A stretch of 55,198 nucleotides of DNA. Source: Planctomycetota bacterium. Lineage in GTDB: Bacteria; Planctomycetota; Planctomycetia; Pirellulales; Pirellulaceae. Within the stretch, counting starts at the first letter, position 1; each line of letters begins with the position of its first letter. Shown here piece by piece: positions 18,383-28,126 of this stretch. The stretch spans positions 1 through 55,198 of the forward strand of contig JAFLCP010000038.1 in NCBI GenBank assembly GCA_017303505.1. The letters are read 5' to 3'. Under the pieces are notes generated by a model, which saw only the letters and a program-made list of their open reading frames with translations, searched no databases and was not told the DNA's origin. The position numbers and the translations under genes were made by a program.

Positions 18383-20572
18383 CTACAGCACTACACGACG
18401 TTTCAAGTCACATATGGTTTTGAGGGGCCCACTCGCTTGGAATGTATCCCCCACTTTCGCAACTTTTTCTAATTCGCTTGCTGGAGCCGTAAAGCAATTA
18501 AAGCCTACTGTCCCGGCAGAACCCTTTAACCAATGCGCAAGTTGTGACAGCGCATCCATATCTCCGGCATCCCACGCCAACTGCATTTCAACCACTTTGT
18601 TTTCGAGCGTATCCAAAAACTCCAACACAATTTCACGGATCTCGTCGTCGTTGGTAGGAAGCACAGAGTGAATGACAGCTGGCTCCGACCGTTCCGACTC
18701 TCGATGTTCAACGGAGCTTGACTTGGAAGTAGAATCTTGCGGCTTCAGATTGAGGTTACCGAGCAGGCGATATAATTCATCGGCATCGACAGGTTTCGAG
18801 AGATAACCGCTGCAACCAGCTTGCATACATTTCTCACGGTCTCCGCTCATAGCGTGAGCGGTGAGAGCAATAATCTCTCCTTGATAACCTCGTTCTCGGA
18901 GTCGAGTGGTTGCCGAATAACCGTCCATGACGGGCATTTGCATATCCATCAGTATCGCGTCAAAGGGGACTTGAAGCGCCAGTTCAACTGCAACTTCTCC
19001 ATTCTCTGCCAACCGTACCTTCGCCCCACCTCTTTCCAATAACAAACGCAATAGCTTGCGATTTGTGTCACCATCATCAACAACTAATATCGACAAATGG
19101 TGTAGGTCATGACTCTGGGTTGTTTTCCCCTTGATGTCGGCACCGGGATGATGTTGAAGCTCTCGCTCTTCCACTGGGTGCGAGATTTCCCCTGCTGCTA
19201 TATCGATCGAAAACACAGTCCCTTGGCCAAGTCTACTTACAACAGTCAGGTTTCCTCCAAGAGCTTCGGCAATCTTTTTGGAAATGGCTAAGCCCAGCCC
19301 GGTGCCACCATACTTCCGAGTAACAGAATCATCTGCTTGAACAAACGGTTTGAAAATGGCGTCGAGTTTGTCTTGAGCAATACCAATTCCAGTGTCGCGA
19401 ACCTCCATGTGCAAATTGGCATTTGAATCCGTTTCGACAATCCGAGATACGATTAACACTGAACCTTGATCCGTAAATTTAACCGCGTTACCAACGATGT
19501 TTAACAGGAGTTGCTTGAGGCGATACGGATCGGTCTTTATCGTATCGGGTACTGGACTATCCCAACGATAATCCAAGTTGATTCCTTTTTCCGCCGCAGT
19601 GACTCTCAAAACAGAAACAGTATCAGAGATGATCTGATGTGGAGAACAAAGGACAGATTGAATACTCATTTGCCCCGCTTCGATCTTAGATAGATCGAGA
19701 ACGTCATTAATGAGTGTGAGCAGATGTTTGCCGCTGCGACGAATCGTGTGAAGATGTTCTTCCATTTCTTCGTCATCAATGTTCTGTCGATCACGGATAA
19801 GAACTTCCGTAAACCCTAAAATCCCGTTTAATGGTGTCCGGATTTCATGACTCATATTTGCCAAGAATTTACTCTTGGTTCGATTGGCTCGATCGGCCTC
19901 TTGAATCGCGTTTTCCAATTCAGATTCACGTTGCTCTAAGCGATCGGTATGAATCGCCAGTTCAAGCATGATCTTGCGACTCTGCATGATAATGATCAAC
20001 AAAAATGCATTTTCGAAAAGAACCCAAGCAGCGTGCTCCAACCATCTCCACTCTGAGGCAGTGACGATGCCAAAAACCGATTGCGGCCACCATACCCCAC
20101 GTACCAAATGGTCTGCTGCGACGATTAGAGTGGCGGGTGGAAACAGACGTGGATCACGATAGGCAGCCAAAAAGGCGAGAGAGCCAAAGACATGAAAGTG
20201 TGTTTCAATTCGACCACCGCTCAAATGAATCAACAGCGAAGAGAACAATACTTGGCTGCAAGCAATAACCATGCGCGTGGCCAATGTACCAGGACGGAAT
20301 ATGGTCATCAGGACCGGCATCGCCGCCAAGAGACCTCCTCCCAAAACGGCCATCATGACATGCGGATGTAATTGACTTTCTGCTCCGATCCACGTCAGAG
20401 GCGTGATAAACAGCGCCAAAGCCACGCCGCCGACCCATTGCAATAACATCAGCGCGGCAAACATCTGGTCCGTACTGACATGTATCGTTTTGTAGTGTTT
20501 GGCAAGTTTCTCTTTGACTGAAGCCGACAGTGTCGTTGACTCAAGGCCAAACATAGCCCTCAGATCGATCAT
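18383..20572 (-). CDS. Membrane hybrid histidine kinase (HisKA-HATPase-REC-Hpt)
   Basis: A 729-residue complete phosphorelay protein. Residues 1-205 form a membrane sensor with about six helices and the conserved motif THFHVFGSLAFLAAYRDPRL, a sensor type also seen before chemoreceptor and GGDEF domains. Then HisKA with H242 in NMSHEIRTPLNG, an HATPase with DTGIGI and GGTGLGLAIS, a receiver with D543 in ILMDMQMPVMDG and K in SKPVD, and an Hpt domain with H680 in AHWLKGSAG. Its start overlaps the stop of the thioredoxin-fold gene by 4 bases (ATGA), so translation is coupled. The natural output is the HD-GYP regulator encoded next. Confidence 0.92.
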   Translation of the reverse strand: MIDLRAMFGLESTTLSASVKEKLAKHYKTIHVSTDQMFAALMLLQWVGGVALALFITPLTWIGAESQLHPHVMMAVLGGGLLAAMPVLMTIFRPGTLATRMVIACSQVLFSSLLIHLSGGRIETHFHVFGSLAFLAAYRDPRLFPPATLIVAADHLVRGVWWPQSVFGIVTASEWRWLEHAAWVLFENAFLLIIIMQSRKIMLELAIHTDRLEQRESELENAIQEADRANRTKSKFLANMSHEIRTPLNGILGFTEVLIRDRQNIDDEEMEEHLHTIRRSGKHLLTLINDVLDLSKIEAGQMSIQSVLCSPHQIISDTVSVLRVTAAEKGINLDYRWDSPVPDTIKTDPYRLKQLLLNIVGNAVKFTDQGSVLIVSRIVETDSNANLHMEVRDTGIGIAQDKLDAIFKPFVQADDSVTRKYGGTGLGLAISKKIAEALGGNLTVVSRLGQGTVFSIDIAAGEISHPVEERELQHHPGADIKGKTTQSHDLHHLSILVVDDGDTNRKLLRLLLERGGAKVRLAENGEVAVELALQVPFDAILMDMQMPVMDGYSATTRLRERGYQGEIIALTAHAMSGDREKCMQAGCSGYLSKPVDADELYRLLGNLNLKPQDSTSKSSSVEHRESERSEPAVIHSVLPTNDDEIREIVLEFLDTLENKVVEMQLAWDAGDMDALSQLAHWLKGSAGTVGFNCFTAPASELEKVAKVGDTFQASGPLKTICDLKRRVVL

Positions 20573-21261
20573 GGATTGAGCCCTTCTTCATGTTTCGAAG
20601 CAACTTCGTGTGCCTTGAGGCTTTGGTTTGGTGCAACATCACTAATTTGATAAAGTTGACATCCAAAGACCGGCGCGGTAGTAACCATGGATCGATTACC
20701 ATCGGAGAGCAAGGCGATTAACTGATCCCCACCTTTGCTTGCGCCTTCATGACCTCGGGAGGTGGTGATACCGCCACTAAACAAGAGCTGGCCATGCTCG
20801 TTGTAGAACCTGACATCGCCGCTGGTAATCGCCTTATAGCGCTGAGCCTCCACACCGGCTAAGTCCCATACGACTTCCGTGTTGGGTAGAACTTTCGCTT
20901 GCGATAGTAACCGAGACTCTCGCCATTTCGAATCAGCATTGCTTGGAACGGCGGCAATGATCAACCACTTCGGTTGCCGATCTTTTAATGAACTTGCGGC
21001 CGCTTGTACACGTTCTAATTCGCGAAGAGAAGCGATGCTGCAAGGGCAACGCGGATGAACAAACATCAGGATCGTGGGGCCTGTCGGATTCTTCTCTAGC
21101 GTTGAGCCTTCTGGCCATCGAGTAGGCACATCCAATCCGACAGTTACAGTGCCCGTTAAGCTGTACTGCATTACCCAGAACCAGCCTGCGGAAGCAAACA
21201 GTCCCCAAGTTGCCAGAAGAACGTTCCAAAATAATTTCGTTTGAAAGAACGGCTGGGGCAT
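20569..21261 (-). CDS. Membrane-anchored thioredoxin-fold protein (RedB-like)
   Basis: A 230-residue protein with one N-terminal membrane helix (about residues 11-33) and a periplasmic thioredoxin-like domain. The active-site region reads FVHPRCPCSIASL, that is a C-x-C pair at the position of the usual CxxC, as in proteins called RedB or redoxin-like in planctomycetes. Further fold features are the VWDLAGVEAQRYKA segment and GDVRFYNEHGQLLFSGGI (cis-Pro region replaced). It is first in the operon and overlaps the histidine kinase gene by 4 bases. I infer that it supplies a redox signal to, or forms a complex with, the kinase; this is not demonstrated by sequence alone. The name RedB is a family label only. 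Confidence 0.75.
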   Translation of the reverse strand: MPQPFFQTKLFWNVLLATWGLFASAGWFWVMQYSLTGTVTVGLDVPTRWPEGSTLEKNPTGPTILMFVHPRCPCSIASLRELERVQAAASSLKDRQPKWLIIAAVPSNADSKWRESRLLSQAKVLPNTEVVWDLAGVEAQRYKAITSGDVRFYNEHGQLLFSGGITTSRGHEGASKGGDQLIALLSDGNRSMVTTAPVFGCQLYQISDVAPNQSLKAHEVASKHEEGLNP

Positions 21262-21499
21262 AGGGAGAATCAGTTGTCACACCAGGTTGTCGGCCACGAT
21301 TAAAAGTGTGCAACTATGAGCCATGGTATAATCGGAAGCTTGCTCAGCTCCCCTTAAAGAGCGTAAATCGTGGGAAGAATGGGCGAATGTAGGGAATGTA
21401 CTGCCATTAACCCTCCTTTTTGAAGCGGGTGTTTTTACAATGATCCGTTAGAGAAATACGACCATTCTCTCCACTAAACTCAATTAGAAATAAACGGAC

Positions 21500-23236
21500 A
21501 TGTTGTTCTCTGCTGTGTTGATATGGGTCTCCTTTTTGTTGCTCCAACAAACTGAGTTGAACACTCCTCCTCAAACTGGCCTGTACGCTTGGTATGTTGA
21601 AGGGGGATTACAAGCTAATGGTCAACGCGTTAGTGAATGGAAGAATATCGATGCACTCGATCAAGCTCGCACACTAAATCAGGTTGTAGGACGGCCCAAA
21701 CTGGTCAAAGTGCAAAGTGTGTCTGGTCCAAAGTCCATTCTCCGTCTGGAAAAAGCCGCTTTGTGGCAGACGGTTCAGTCTTGGAAAACACTAAATGCCG
21801 AACGTACCGTCATCATTTACGGTCGCTTAGCTCCCAATAGCTCAGGCGTACTTTTCGATGGCAGTACGCGCAAAGGCGTTTCACCGGTTCGTTACCAAAA
21901 AGGAGAGTGGCAATTGTCAGGACAAGCCATTACCGAAACCACGCCCGGTCAATGGGGAACTTATGGCTTCGTTTTTGACAACGCTTCGCAACCACAAGGG
22001 GGTTTTATTGTGGGGGCAAACGTAGCCACAGAAGAACGACTCGCCTGTGACATTGCAGAAATCTTAGTCTATTCGCGTGTACTGACCGAGGATGAACTTA
22101 AGCAGACTGAGCTCTATCTGCAGTCGAAATGGGGCAATCCGCAAGACCTGCCCGAATCTGAGCAACCAACTCCCTTCACATTCGCCACTGACTCCGCGAT
22201 TAAGTACAAAATATTGCGACAAGCGGGAGATGACGAGGTTCATACCTATCGTATCCCGGGTTTAGCGACAACGGAAAAAGGGACGTTGATCGCCGTGTTT
22301 GATGCTCGCAACAAGAGTGGTGCTGACTTGCCAGGCGATATCGATGTAGCCATGATGCGTTCGACCGATGATGGTGACACTTGGAGCCCGATGAAGCGGA
22401 TCATCGATTTTGACGCAGCAGTTCCTGGATCGTCTGGAAATGGCGTTGGTGATCCAGCTGTGTTGGTTGACCGAAAAACGGGAGCAATCTTCGTAGCCGC
22501 CTTATGGTCGAAAGGGAAACGAGCCTGGCATGGAAGTGGCCCAGGACTAACACCTGACGAGACCGGTCAATTGGTGCTGGTCAAAAGCACTGACGATGGC
22601 GTCACTTGGTCGAATCCGATCAACATCACTCAGCAGATCAAGAAACCAGAGTGGCGTTTATGTTTCAATGGCCCCGGTAATGGTATTCAGCTTGAGGATT
22701 CCACGTTGGTATTTCCAGCGCAATTTCGCGATGAAGAGGGGATGCCACATTCGTGTTTTATAGCCAGTAGAGATAGTGGCCAAACATGGACGATATCTCC
22801 ACCTGCAATTCCGCAGGCTATTCCGACGAGTGAAAGTGCGATAGCCCAATTGCCAGATGGTTCCTTGCTGCTTTCGATGCGCAACGAATCGAAAGCAGGT
22901 GTACGAGCCTGGGCACGCTGGGAATGGAAAGAGGATGTGATGCGAGGCACATGGAGTCAACCTTGGTATACCGTGGTCGATCCAACTTGTATGGCATCTT
23001 TGATTCGAACCGAGAAGGGTGCGCTTTTGTTTTCGAATCCGAACGATGCACAACGCCGCGTGAACTTAACCGTTCGCAAGAGTACCGATGGTGGCAAGAC
23101 TTGGGACACAGGTCGAGTGTTGGATCCTGGTGGCGCGATGTATTCCTGCATGACGGTCCTCCGTGACGGCCGCATCGGCCTGCTCTATGAAAGCATCGAC
23201 TCCGAAGGGCTCGTATTCCTGCGTTTTGAGCCCTAA
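21500..23236 (+). CDS. Exo-alpha-sialidase with N-terminal LamG-like domain
   Basis: A secreted glycoside hydrolase (GH33-type) that would release terminal sialic acids. A short signal peptide is followed by a concanavalin-like/LamG domain (about residues 25-215, ending AEILVYSRVLTEDELKQTELYL). The propeller domain begins with the catalytic-arginine RIP motif (YRIPGL), then DAR for the acid/base region, and four Asp-boxes: STDDGDTWS, STDDGVTWS, SRDSGQTWT and STDGGKTWD. The late arginine-bearing blocks (RLCFNGPGNGI, LSMRNE) and the final YES tyrosine/glutamate pair are also present. A TATAAT at 21327-21332, about 170 bases upstream, is a possible promoter. Sialate esterases elsewhere in the window would remove O-acetyl groups that block sialidases. 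Confidence 0.9.
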   Translation: MLFSAVLIWVSFLLLQQTELNTPPQTGLYAWYVEGGLQANGQRVSEWKNIDALDQARTLNQVVGRPKLVKVQSVSGPKSILRLEKAALWQTVQSWKTLNAERTVIIYGRLAPNSSGVLFDGSTRKGVSPVRYQKGEWQLSGQAITETTPGQWGTYGFVFDNASQPQGGFIVGANVATEERLACDIAEILVYSRVLTEDELKQTELYLQSKWGNPQDLPESEQPTPFTFATDSAIKYKILRQAGDDEVHTYRIPGLATTEKGTLIAVFDARNKSGADLPGDIDVAMMRSTDDGDTWSPMKRIIDFDAAVPGSSGNGVGDPAVLVDRKTGAIFVAALWSKGKRAWHGSGPGLTPDETGQLVLVKSTDDGVTWSNPINITQQIKKPEWRLCFNGPGNGIQLEDSTLVFPAQFRDEEGMPHSCFIASRDSGQTWTISPPAIPQAIPTSESAIAQLPDGSLLLSMRNESKAGVRAWARWEWKEDVMRGTWSQPWYTVVDPTCMASLIRTEKGALLFSNPNDAQRRVNLTVRKSTDGGKTWDTGRVLDPGGAMYSCMTVLRDGRIGLLYESIDSEGLVFLRFEP

Positions 23237-23255
23237 CGTAGCATAGCTGTCCATC

Positions 23256-23334
23256 GTAGCACGGCAGTCTCAGCCGTATCATCGTAGCACGGCAGTCCTC
23301 TGCCGTATTATCGTAGCACGGCTATACTTTGCCG
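23256..23334 (+). repeat. REP-like GTAG hairpin elements, three forward copies
   Basis: Copies at 23256-23277, 23284-23306 and 23313-23334. Each has a 5-prime GTAG, then C and an inverted repeat; the best is ACGGCAG-TCCT-CTGCCGT (7-base stem, 4-base loop). A 5-prime GTAG followed by a small hairpin is the layout of REP elements mobilised by RAYT (TnpA-REP) proteins. A further degenerate copy may sit at 23237. They follow the sialidase stop immediately and can also act as its transcript end. Confidence 0.75.
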
Positions 23335-23419
23335 CGATATCACATACCGCGCGTCTTCGTACGCACCCGCGATGCGGAAGCGTTTTCAAGACCAACAGTC
23401 GAAACAGCCGTTTGTCGTG

Positions 23420-23442
23420 ACGGCAGAGGACTGCCGTGCTAC
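23420..23442 (-). repeat. REP-like GTAG hairpin, inverted copy
   Basis: Minus-strand copy of the same element (GTAG, C, then ACGGCAG-TCCT-CTGCCGT), facing the three forward copies across about 90 bases. Together they form an inverted REP arrangement in the convergent space between the sialidase and the PEGA kinase. Confidence 0.75.
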
Positions 23443-23463
23443 TAACGAACAACAGACGCTCAC

Positions 23464-25644
23464 CTATTTTGCTTGATTTTTGATCGCACCTTGCTTAAGC
23501 GAACGAAGCACGTATTCAACTTCAACTAGGTTTTTCCAAGACTGTTTTACAACCACAGAACTCGATTGCACTTCGGGAATCATCGTCCCATAGCCGCCAG
23601 CTGATTCCCATGAAGTCGAATCAATGCTTCTTTCTATCAAATGGAGCAACGATGAATAATCTGCAAAATTGCGTTGATTCCGTCCGTTTATTGCAGCGTC
23701 TCCTCTCATAACCACCTCCTCGACCGGAAAGACCACGGTCTCGAATTGCTCCTCTTCCAAACCTACGTATAACGTTAACTTTCCATCATGCAACGCAGGC
23801 CGATACTCTAACTCCACAGACTTCAATAGGAACGCTAGTGATTTTTGCAAACTGAGTTTGCCCAAACTCAAGCTGACTGGGCTATCCAAACTGATCCCCG
23901 CATCACCTAGTGCATTCGCATCGATGATTATTGTAACGCCTTCCAATTCCTCGATTCGTTTCATCGCATTTATCAATGGTACCTGGTTGAATTCCCATCT
24001 CGATTTCGTCGGTTGTTCCAGAAGATTTAGACGACTTAGAAAATTCTGATAGCTTTCCGAGTATTCAAATTGCGGTACCAGCTTCACGGCTGCCAGTTCG
24101 TTCACTCGCCCACCGCTGGGTACCTCACCGGCAATACTCACCGTTTTGTAAAGCGACTTTGAAACGGTAGTCCTGTATCTGCCTGACGGCAAGAGTTTTG
24201 AGTTGTATGGCGTTACACCTTTATCGACTTGTCTACCCTGGCCATCAAGAATTTCTACATTTGCCCCTGGTGGGTCTGAAACAACTCGCATGTATCCGCT
24301 CAACGATTCCAAGACCACAGTCTCGTATAACGTATTCGCACTACCACGAACCAACACAACATCCTTTTCAAAATCTCTGTATCCTGGCTTGGAGACTCGG
24401 ATCTTGTAATGTTCTGGAGACGAGCGATAAAGAACGTCGCCATTAGTTGTTGATACTTGTTCGCCGTTGATGGCAACCTGGGCATCACTTGGCTCAACAT
24501 GCAGCTTAAGATAGCCAGGAAGTGAAATGTAATATCCTAAACCACCCAGGGCGAGGATAAGTAAGAACGCCACCATACTTGTCAAGGCAGGATTTCGCCG
24601 CGTCCATTTCAGGGACCTTTCTACAACGTTTGCTCGTCTGGCGAGAATGGGCTGATGTTCCTGAAATCTAGCTAAATCATTGGCCAGTGCGAGCACCGAA
24701 GGATAGCGTTGATCGGGATTCTTCTGCAGGCATTTAAGACAAATTGTTTCAAGATCTCGCGGGACCTTGTGATTTAGTTTGCTGGGCGAAACAGGTTCAA
24801 CAGTTGTTACCTGATGCAACACGGCAGTAACACTCTCGGCCACGAATGGTGGTCGCCCCGTGAGCAGACAATAGAGTGTTGCCCCGAGCGCATAAACATC
24901 GCTAGTAGGACCAATTGAGTATTTGCTTCCGACGGCCTGCTCGGGTGGCATGTAGCTAGGTGTTCCCAAGATCTGACCGTCAATCGTCAGACTGTTATCA
25001 GCCCCTTGCGTCTGTTTAGCCAAACCAAAATCGGTAAGAAGCGGATTATTATCCACCGTCATCAAAATGTTCTGAGGCTTGATATCGCGATGAATGATTC
25101 CCTTTTGGTGAGCATGGGCCACGGCCCTGGCCACGCGTTCCATGATTCGGGCAGCTTCTCGCGGTGCAAGACAACTTTCTTTGATGCGATTGGCTAAACT
25201 CTCCCCCTCCACGAAAGCCATGGCGATGAATGGCTGACCTTCGTGTATACCAACCTCGTATAGCGGTACGATTCCTGGATGTTCGAGTCCTGCGGCAGCG
25301 ATTGCCTCAGCCTGAAAACGCTCCATGACCTCGCGCGATAATGGTCCCTCGGAACGTATCACCTTTAGCGCAACCGTCCGTCCCAACAGGCGATGTCGCG
25401 CGCGATACACAACACCCATTCCACCTTTCGCAATGAGACGCTCAATTACGTAGTTACCAAAATTCTTGTTGAGAGATTGAGCTGGCGAACGAGGACTCGA
25501 CGACTCATGATCCGTGGCACTATTCGGATTTGGCGTTCTTATCGTATCTAGTTCGAACGAGGGTTCCGATTGATTCGAAGTCGATTGAATCGCTGGATTT
25601 TTTGGGGCAAAGTCTTGGGTAGGAAAATCATCTTGACTCAACAA
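23464..25644 (-). CDS. Ser/Thr protein kinase with PEGA domains and STN-like C-terminal domain
   Basis: A 726-residue transmembrane Hanks-type kinase. Kinase domain about residues 66-335: AKGGMGVVYRA loop, VALK, HRDIKPQN, DFGLAK, and GTPSYMPPEQ. One membrane helix follows (about 360-382, TSMVAFLLILALGGLGYYI). Outside are two PEGA domains (VEPSDAQVAINGE... YKIRVSKPGYRDF; and SDPPGANVEILDG... YRTTVSKSLYKTV), then a domain resembling the secretin/TonB short N-terminal (STN) fold: FNQVPLINAMKRIEELEG, IIIDANAL, LSLQKSLAFLLKSVELEY. Start is TTG 25644 (or TTG 25641); GGAG lies 5 bases before the first and no ATG is available before the kinase domain. PEGA domains bind cell-wall or surface carbohydrate (family inference). 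The gene is bracketed by REP-like hairpins. Confidence 0.9.
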   Translation of the reverse strand: MLSQDDFPTQDFAPKNPAIQSTSNQSEPSFELDTIRTPNPNSATDHESSSPRSPAQSLNKNFGNYVIERLIAKGGMGVVYRARHRLLGRTVALKVIRSEGPLSREVMERFQAEAIAAAGLEHPGIVPLYEVGIHEGQPFIAMAFVEGESLANRIKESCLAPREAARIMERVARAVAHAHQKGIIHRDIKPQNILMTVDNNPLLTDFGLAKQTQGADNSLTIDGQILGTPSYMPPEQAVGSKYSIGPTSDVYALGATLYCLLTGRPPFVAESVTAVLHQVTTVEPVSPSKLNHKVPRDLETICLKCLQKNPDQRYPSVLALANDLARFQEHQPILARRANVVERSLKWTRRNPALTSMVAFLLILALGGLGYYISLPGYLKLHVEPSDAQVAINGEQVSTTNGDVLYRSSPEHYKIRVSKPGYRDFEKDVVLVRGSANTLYETVVLESLSGYMRVVSDPPGANVEILDGQGRQVDKGVTPYNSKLLPSGRYRTTVSKSLYKTVSIAGEVPSGGRVNELAAVKLVPQFEYSESYQNFLSRLNLLEQPTKSRWEFNQVPLINAMKRIEELEGVTIIIDANALGDAGISLDSPVSLSLGKLSLQKSLAFLLKSVELEYRPALHDGKLTLYVGLEEEQFETVVFPVEEVVMRGDAAINGRNQRNFADYSSLLHLIERSIDSTSWESAGGYGTMIPEVQSSSVVVKQSWKNLVEVEYVLRSLKQGAIKNQAK

Positions 25645-25760
25645 AAATACTCCAATTTATGAGTAGATGATTCACTGTCACCCTCGACACAGCATCTTAA
25701 CAATCTTGCTTCGTATTTACAATTTCATCAATGGGCAAATTGCATACAGTTACGTGTGAC

Positions 25761-25781
25761 AAACGGCCGAGACGGCCGTTT
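25761..25781. repeat. Perfect inverted repeat AAACGGCC / GGCCGTTT
   Basis: Eight-base arms with a 5-base loop GAGAC, immediately before the REP-like array at 25788. It lies upstream of the PEGA kinase (-) and downstream of the esterase (-), so it could be part of the esterase transcript end. Confidence 0.55.
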
Positions 25782-25787
25782 GTCGTG

Positions 25788-25904
25788 ACGGCAGAGGACT
25801 GCCGTGCTACGTTGTCGTGACGGCAGGGGACTGCCGTGCTACGGCAAATACGGCAGAGGACTGCCGTGCTACGTTGCGGTGACGGTAGAGGGCTGCCGTG
25901 CTAC
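25788..25904 (-). repeat. REP-like GTAG hairpin array, four copies
   Basis: Minus-strand copies at 25788-25810, 25820-25842, 25850-25872 and 25882-25904, each GTAG-C plus the ACGGCAG/CTGCCGT hairpin with small changes. Spacing is about 30 bases. The last copy overlaps the 3-prime end of the esterase gene: its GTAG supplies the TAG stop codon (25903-25901). Confidence 0.8.
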
Positions 25905-28054
25905 TTCACAAAAACGCGCAATCTTTTATGCGAATAGGTTCCGGCGTTAGCAGTGAACGTCCAATCTTTAGTTTGTCCTTGCGAGTTTCCGATGCCGATG
26001 TCGGCACCAGCGCCCGTCCGCCAATGATTGATGGCAAAAATTGTTTGCCCTTTGCCAAAGTTATGCACTTGCATCGAGCCGTATCCATCGACCGGAACGA
26101 ACTTTGAATCGCCGCAGTCGTAGACATCTTGCGACGCCCCTGGTACAGAGGCCGAATTATCGGCGGCATAGTTATCGGGCCAGAACTCGATATTCCCTTT
26201 TTCAAATTTTCCCGCTGCCAACTCAGCAACGTTGGAATAAACCTCTAACCCGGTCACTTGTTCTTGGAAACTTGCTCCAGAAGCAAATGTCGGAATTGCA
26301 ATCTTTTTGACATCTTTGGTGAAGGCATTCAGAGCTACAAAAACATTTCGTTCTTCACCACTCGCGTTTGTAAGCTCGACCAGATAGCCGATGCGTTCAA
26401 ACTTATCAACCGATCCGCTCCGATCCACATCGTATTTGATGTCTGGACCTAATTTGCTCAGATCGAGATCGTAAACGAGCCGATACTCCTTCGCGATTGG
26501 AAGCGTGCTCAGAAAATCAGGAACCTCGCCGCCGCGGCAAGCGCCAACAGGGAGACCTGTTGCACCGCACAAATTAGGTTCTGCGAGTTTGTGCCAAGCG
26601 AATCGAAACGCGACAGGTTCTTTCACTTTATCACTGGTCAAGACAACCTTGTCACCATCGATGCGAGCTACAGCAGGCTGAAAACCATTGGATCCCACCC
26701 CGACAACTTCAAAATGCGTTGGAACTTTTCCATCTCGCGTCGTAAGCTCACCGCCGGTGTTTTTGAAGGTCACTACCAATTGTTCTTGATTAGCTTCTAA
26801 TTTGGCGACTTCGGGACTCTGAGCGACGATATCGCTCTTGCCATAGTCATTCTTCAGAGCCAACAGCGCCAAACGAAACCCAACATCTTGTTTATTGGGT
26901 GGATGAATATCGTTTACCGTCGCAATGTCATTCGTTACCACCATCCCCGTTTTCGGAATCGATTGAACAGCTGCTTGTGCCTCCCAGAATTTCGCTAAGA
27001 TGGTTGGATCTTCGTTACCGTAATGGTAGGGAGCAATCTGCACATAATAGAACGGAAACTCTTGTCCCCACAGTTCGCGCCAACCGCCAATAAGTGCCTT
27101 CTTCTTTTCCAGGTACAACATGCCCTCGCCGTGATTGGATTCACCCTGATACCAAATCGCCCCTCGAATCCCATAACCTACAATCGAATGAATCATGCCG
27201 TTATAGAGCATGGTTGGATCTTGGTTGCTGCCAAAAGGTGCGAGTTCGGCGGGATAGTTTGGGCTCGGTACGACCAACTCATTGGCCTTCAATTGCTTCT
27301 TCGCTTGTGTTGTCCATAACTCGAGATCAGCGATGTGTTTTTCGAGACGGCTAACATATTGTGGAGTGCCAGGTGTTCGGCTCATAACACTCTGGTAGAT
27401 GTCTTGCAAGGCACTAACTCGCTGGAAACCAACCGGTGGTGTCCATGGTTCAACGCGAGTACCGCCCCAAGAAGAATTGATCAAGCCAACAGGAATCTTG
27501 AGCTCTTGATTCAACTTGCGTGCCATGAAATAACCGCAAGCGGTGAAGCCAGCGGCTGTTTCAGGCGAACATACTTGCCAACTTCCCTTGAAGTTATCTA
27601 AGGGAACATTTGATTGGACCAGCGGAACTTTAATGTGCCGGATCAGCGGATATTTGGCGTTGGCGATTTCCTCTTGAGCGTTGGTGCTCGAGGCAACGGT
27701 CCATTCCATATTGGATTGACCAGAGCAAAGCCAAACCTCGCCAATCAAAACATCTTTGAATTCGATTTGATTCTTGCCTTTGACCACTAAAGTCAACGGA
27801 TCAAGGCTGGCATCGAGGGGTGATAACTTCACTTCCCATTTACCGGCAGCATCAACGGTCGTTTTACCGGATAATTTACCGAGCGACACTTCAACCGCTT
27901 CGCCTTTTTCGCCCCAACCCCAAACGCGAATCGGTTGCTTTTGCTGAAGCACCATGTGATCCGAGAAAATCGCGGGGAGTTGGACATCCGCACGAAGAAC
28001 TGTTCCGCTGAACAGAAACAGCCCTAGAAAAGCACTGAGATAAATAGACTTCAT
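25901..28054 (-). CDS. Sialate O-acetylesterase
   Basis: Secreted SASA-type esterase, 717 residues from ATG 28054, which begins a clear signal peptide ([22 protein letters not shown]). An N-terminal beta-sandwich ([13 protein letters not shown]...[11 protein letters not shown]) precedes the SGNH domain with the nucleophile block [21 protein letters not shown], and the IWYQGES block. The C-terminal ~200 residues (from about [12 protein letters not shown]) are an additional beta-rich domain ending FVK. It would remove 9-O-acetyl groups from sialic acids before sialidase or lyase action. The stop codon is formed by a REP-like element. A 16-base palindrome and a TATAAT lie upstream. Confidence 0.9.
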   Translation of the reverse strand: MKSIYLSAFLGLFLFSGTVLRADVQLPAIFSDHMVLQQKQPIRVWGWGEKGEAVEVSLGKLSGKTTVDAAGKWEVKLSPLDASLDPLTLVVKGKNQIEFKDVLIGEVWLCSGQSNMEWTVASSTNAQEEIANAKYPLIRHIKVPLVQSNVPLDNFKGSWQVCSPETAAGFTACGYFMARKLNQELKIPVGLINSSWGGTRVEPWTPPVGFQRVSALQDIYQSVMSRTPGTPQYVSRLEKHIADLELWTTQAKKQLKANELVVPSPNYPAELAPFGSNQDPTMLYNGMIHSIVGYGIRGAIWYQGESNHGEGMLYLEKKKALIGGWRELWGQEFPFYYVQIAPYHYGNEDPTILAKFWEAQAAVQSIPKTGMVVTNDIATVNDIHPPNKQDVGFRLALLALKNDYGKSDIVAQSPEVAKLEANQEQLVVTFKNTGGELTTRDGKVPTHFEVVGVGSNGFQPAVARIDGDKVVLTSDKVKEPVAFRFAWHKLAEPNLCGATGLPVGACRGGEVPDFLSTLPIAKEYRLVYDLDLSKLGPDIKYDVDRSGSVDKFERIGYLVELTNASGEERNVFVALNAFTKDVKKIAIPTFASGASFQEQVTGLEVYSNVAELAAGKFEKGNIEFWPDNYAADNSASVPGASQDVYDCGDSKFVPVDGYGSMQVHNFGKGQTIFAINHWRTGAGADIGIGNSQGQTKDWTFTANAGTYSHKRLRVFVK

Positions 28055-28126
28055 AAGCACACCAGGCAGGAGATAGAAATGGAGGAAAAGGGGAAGCATA
28101 GGGCTCCAACTTTCAGGCCGACCTAT

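Noticed and set aside
23256-25904. Possible CRISPR array in the GTAG repeats
   Set aside because: Copies are ~23 bases with short, unequal gaps, both orientations and hairpin symmetry without unique spacers of constant length; they fit REP elements.
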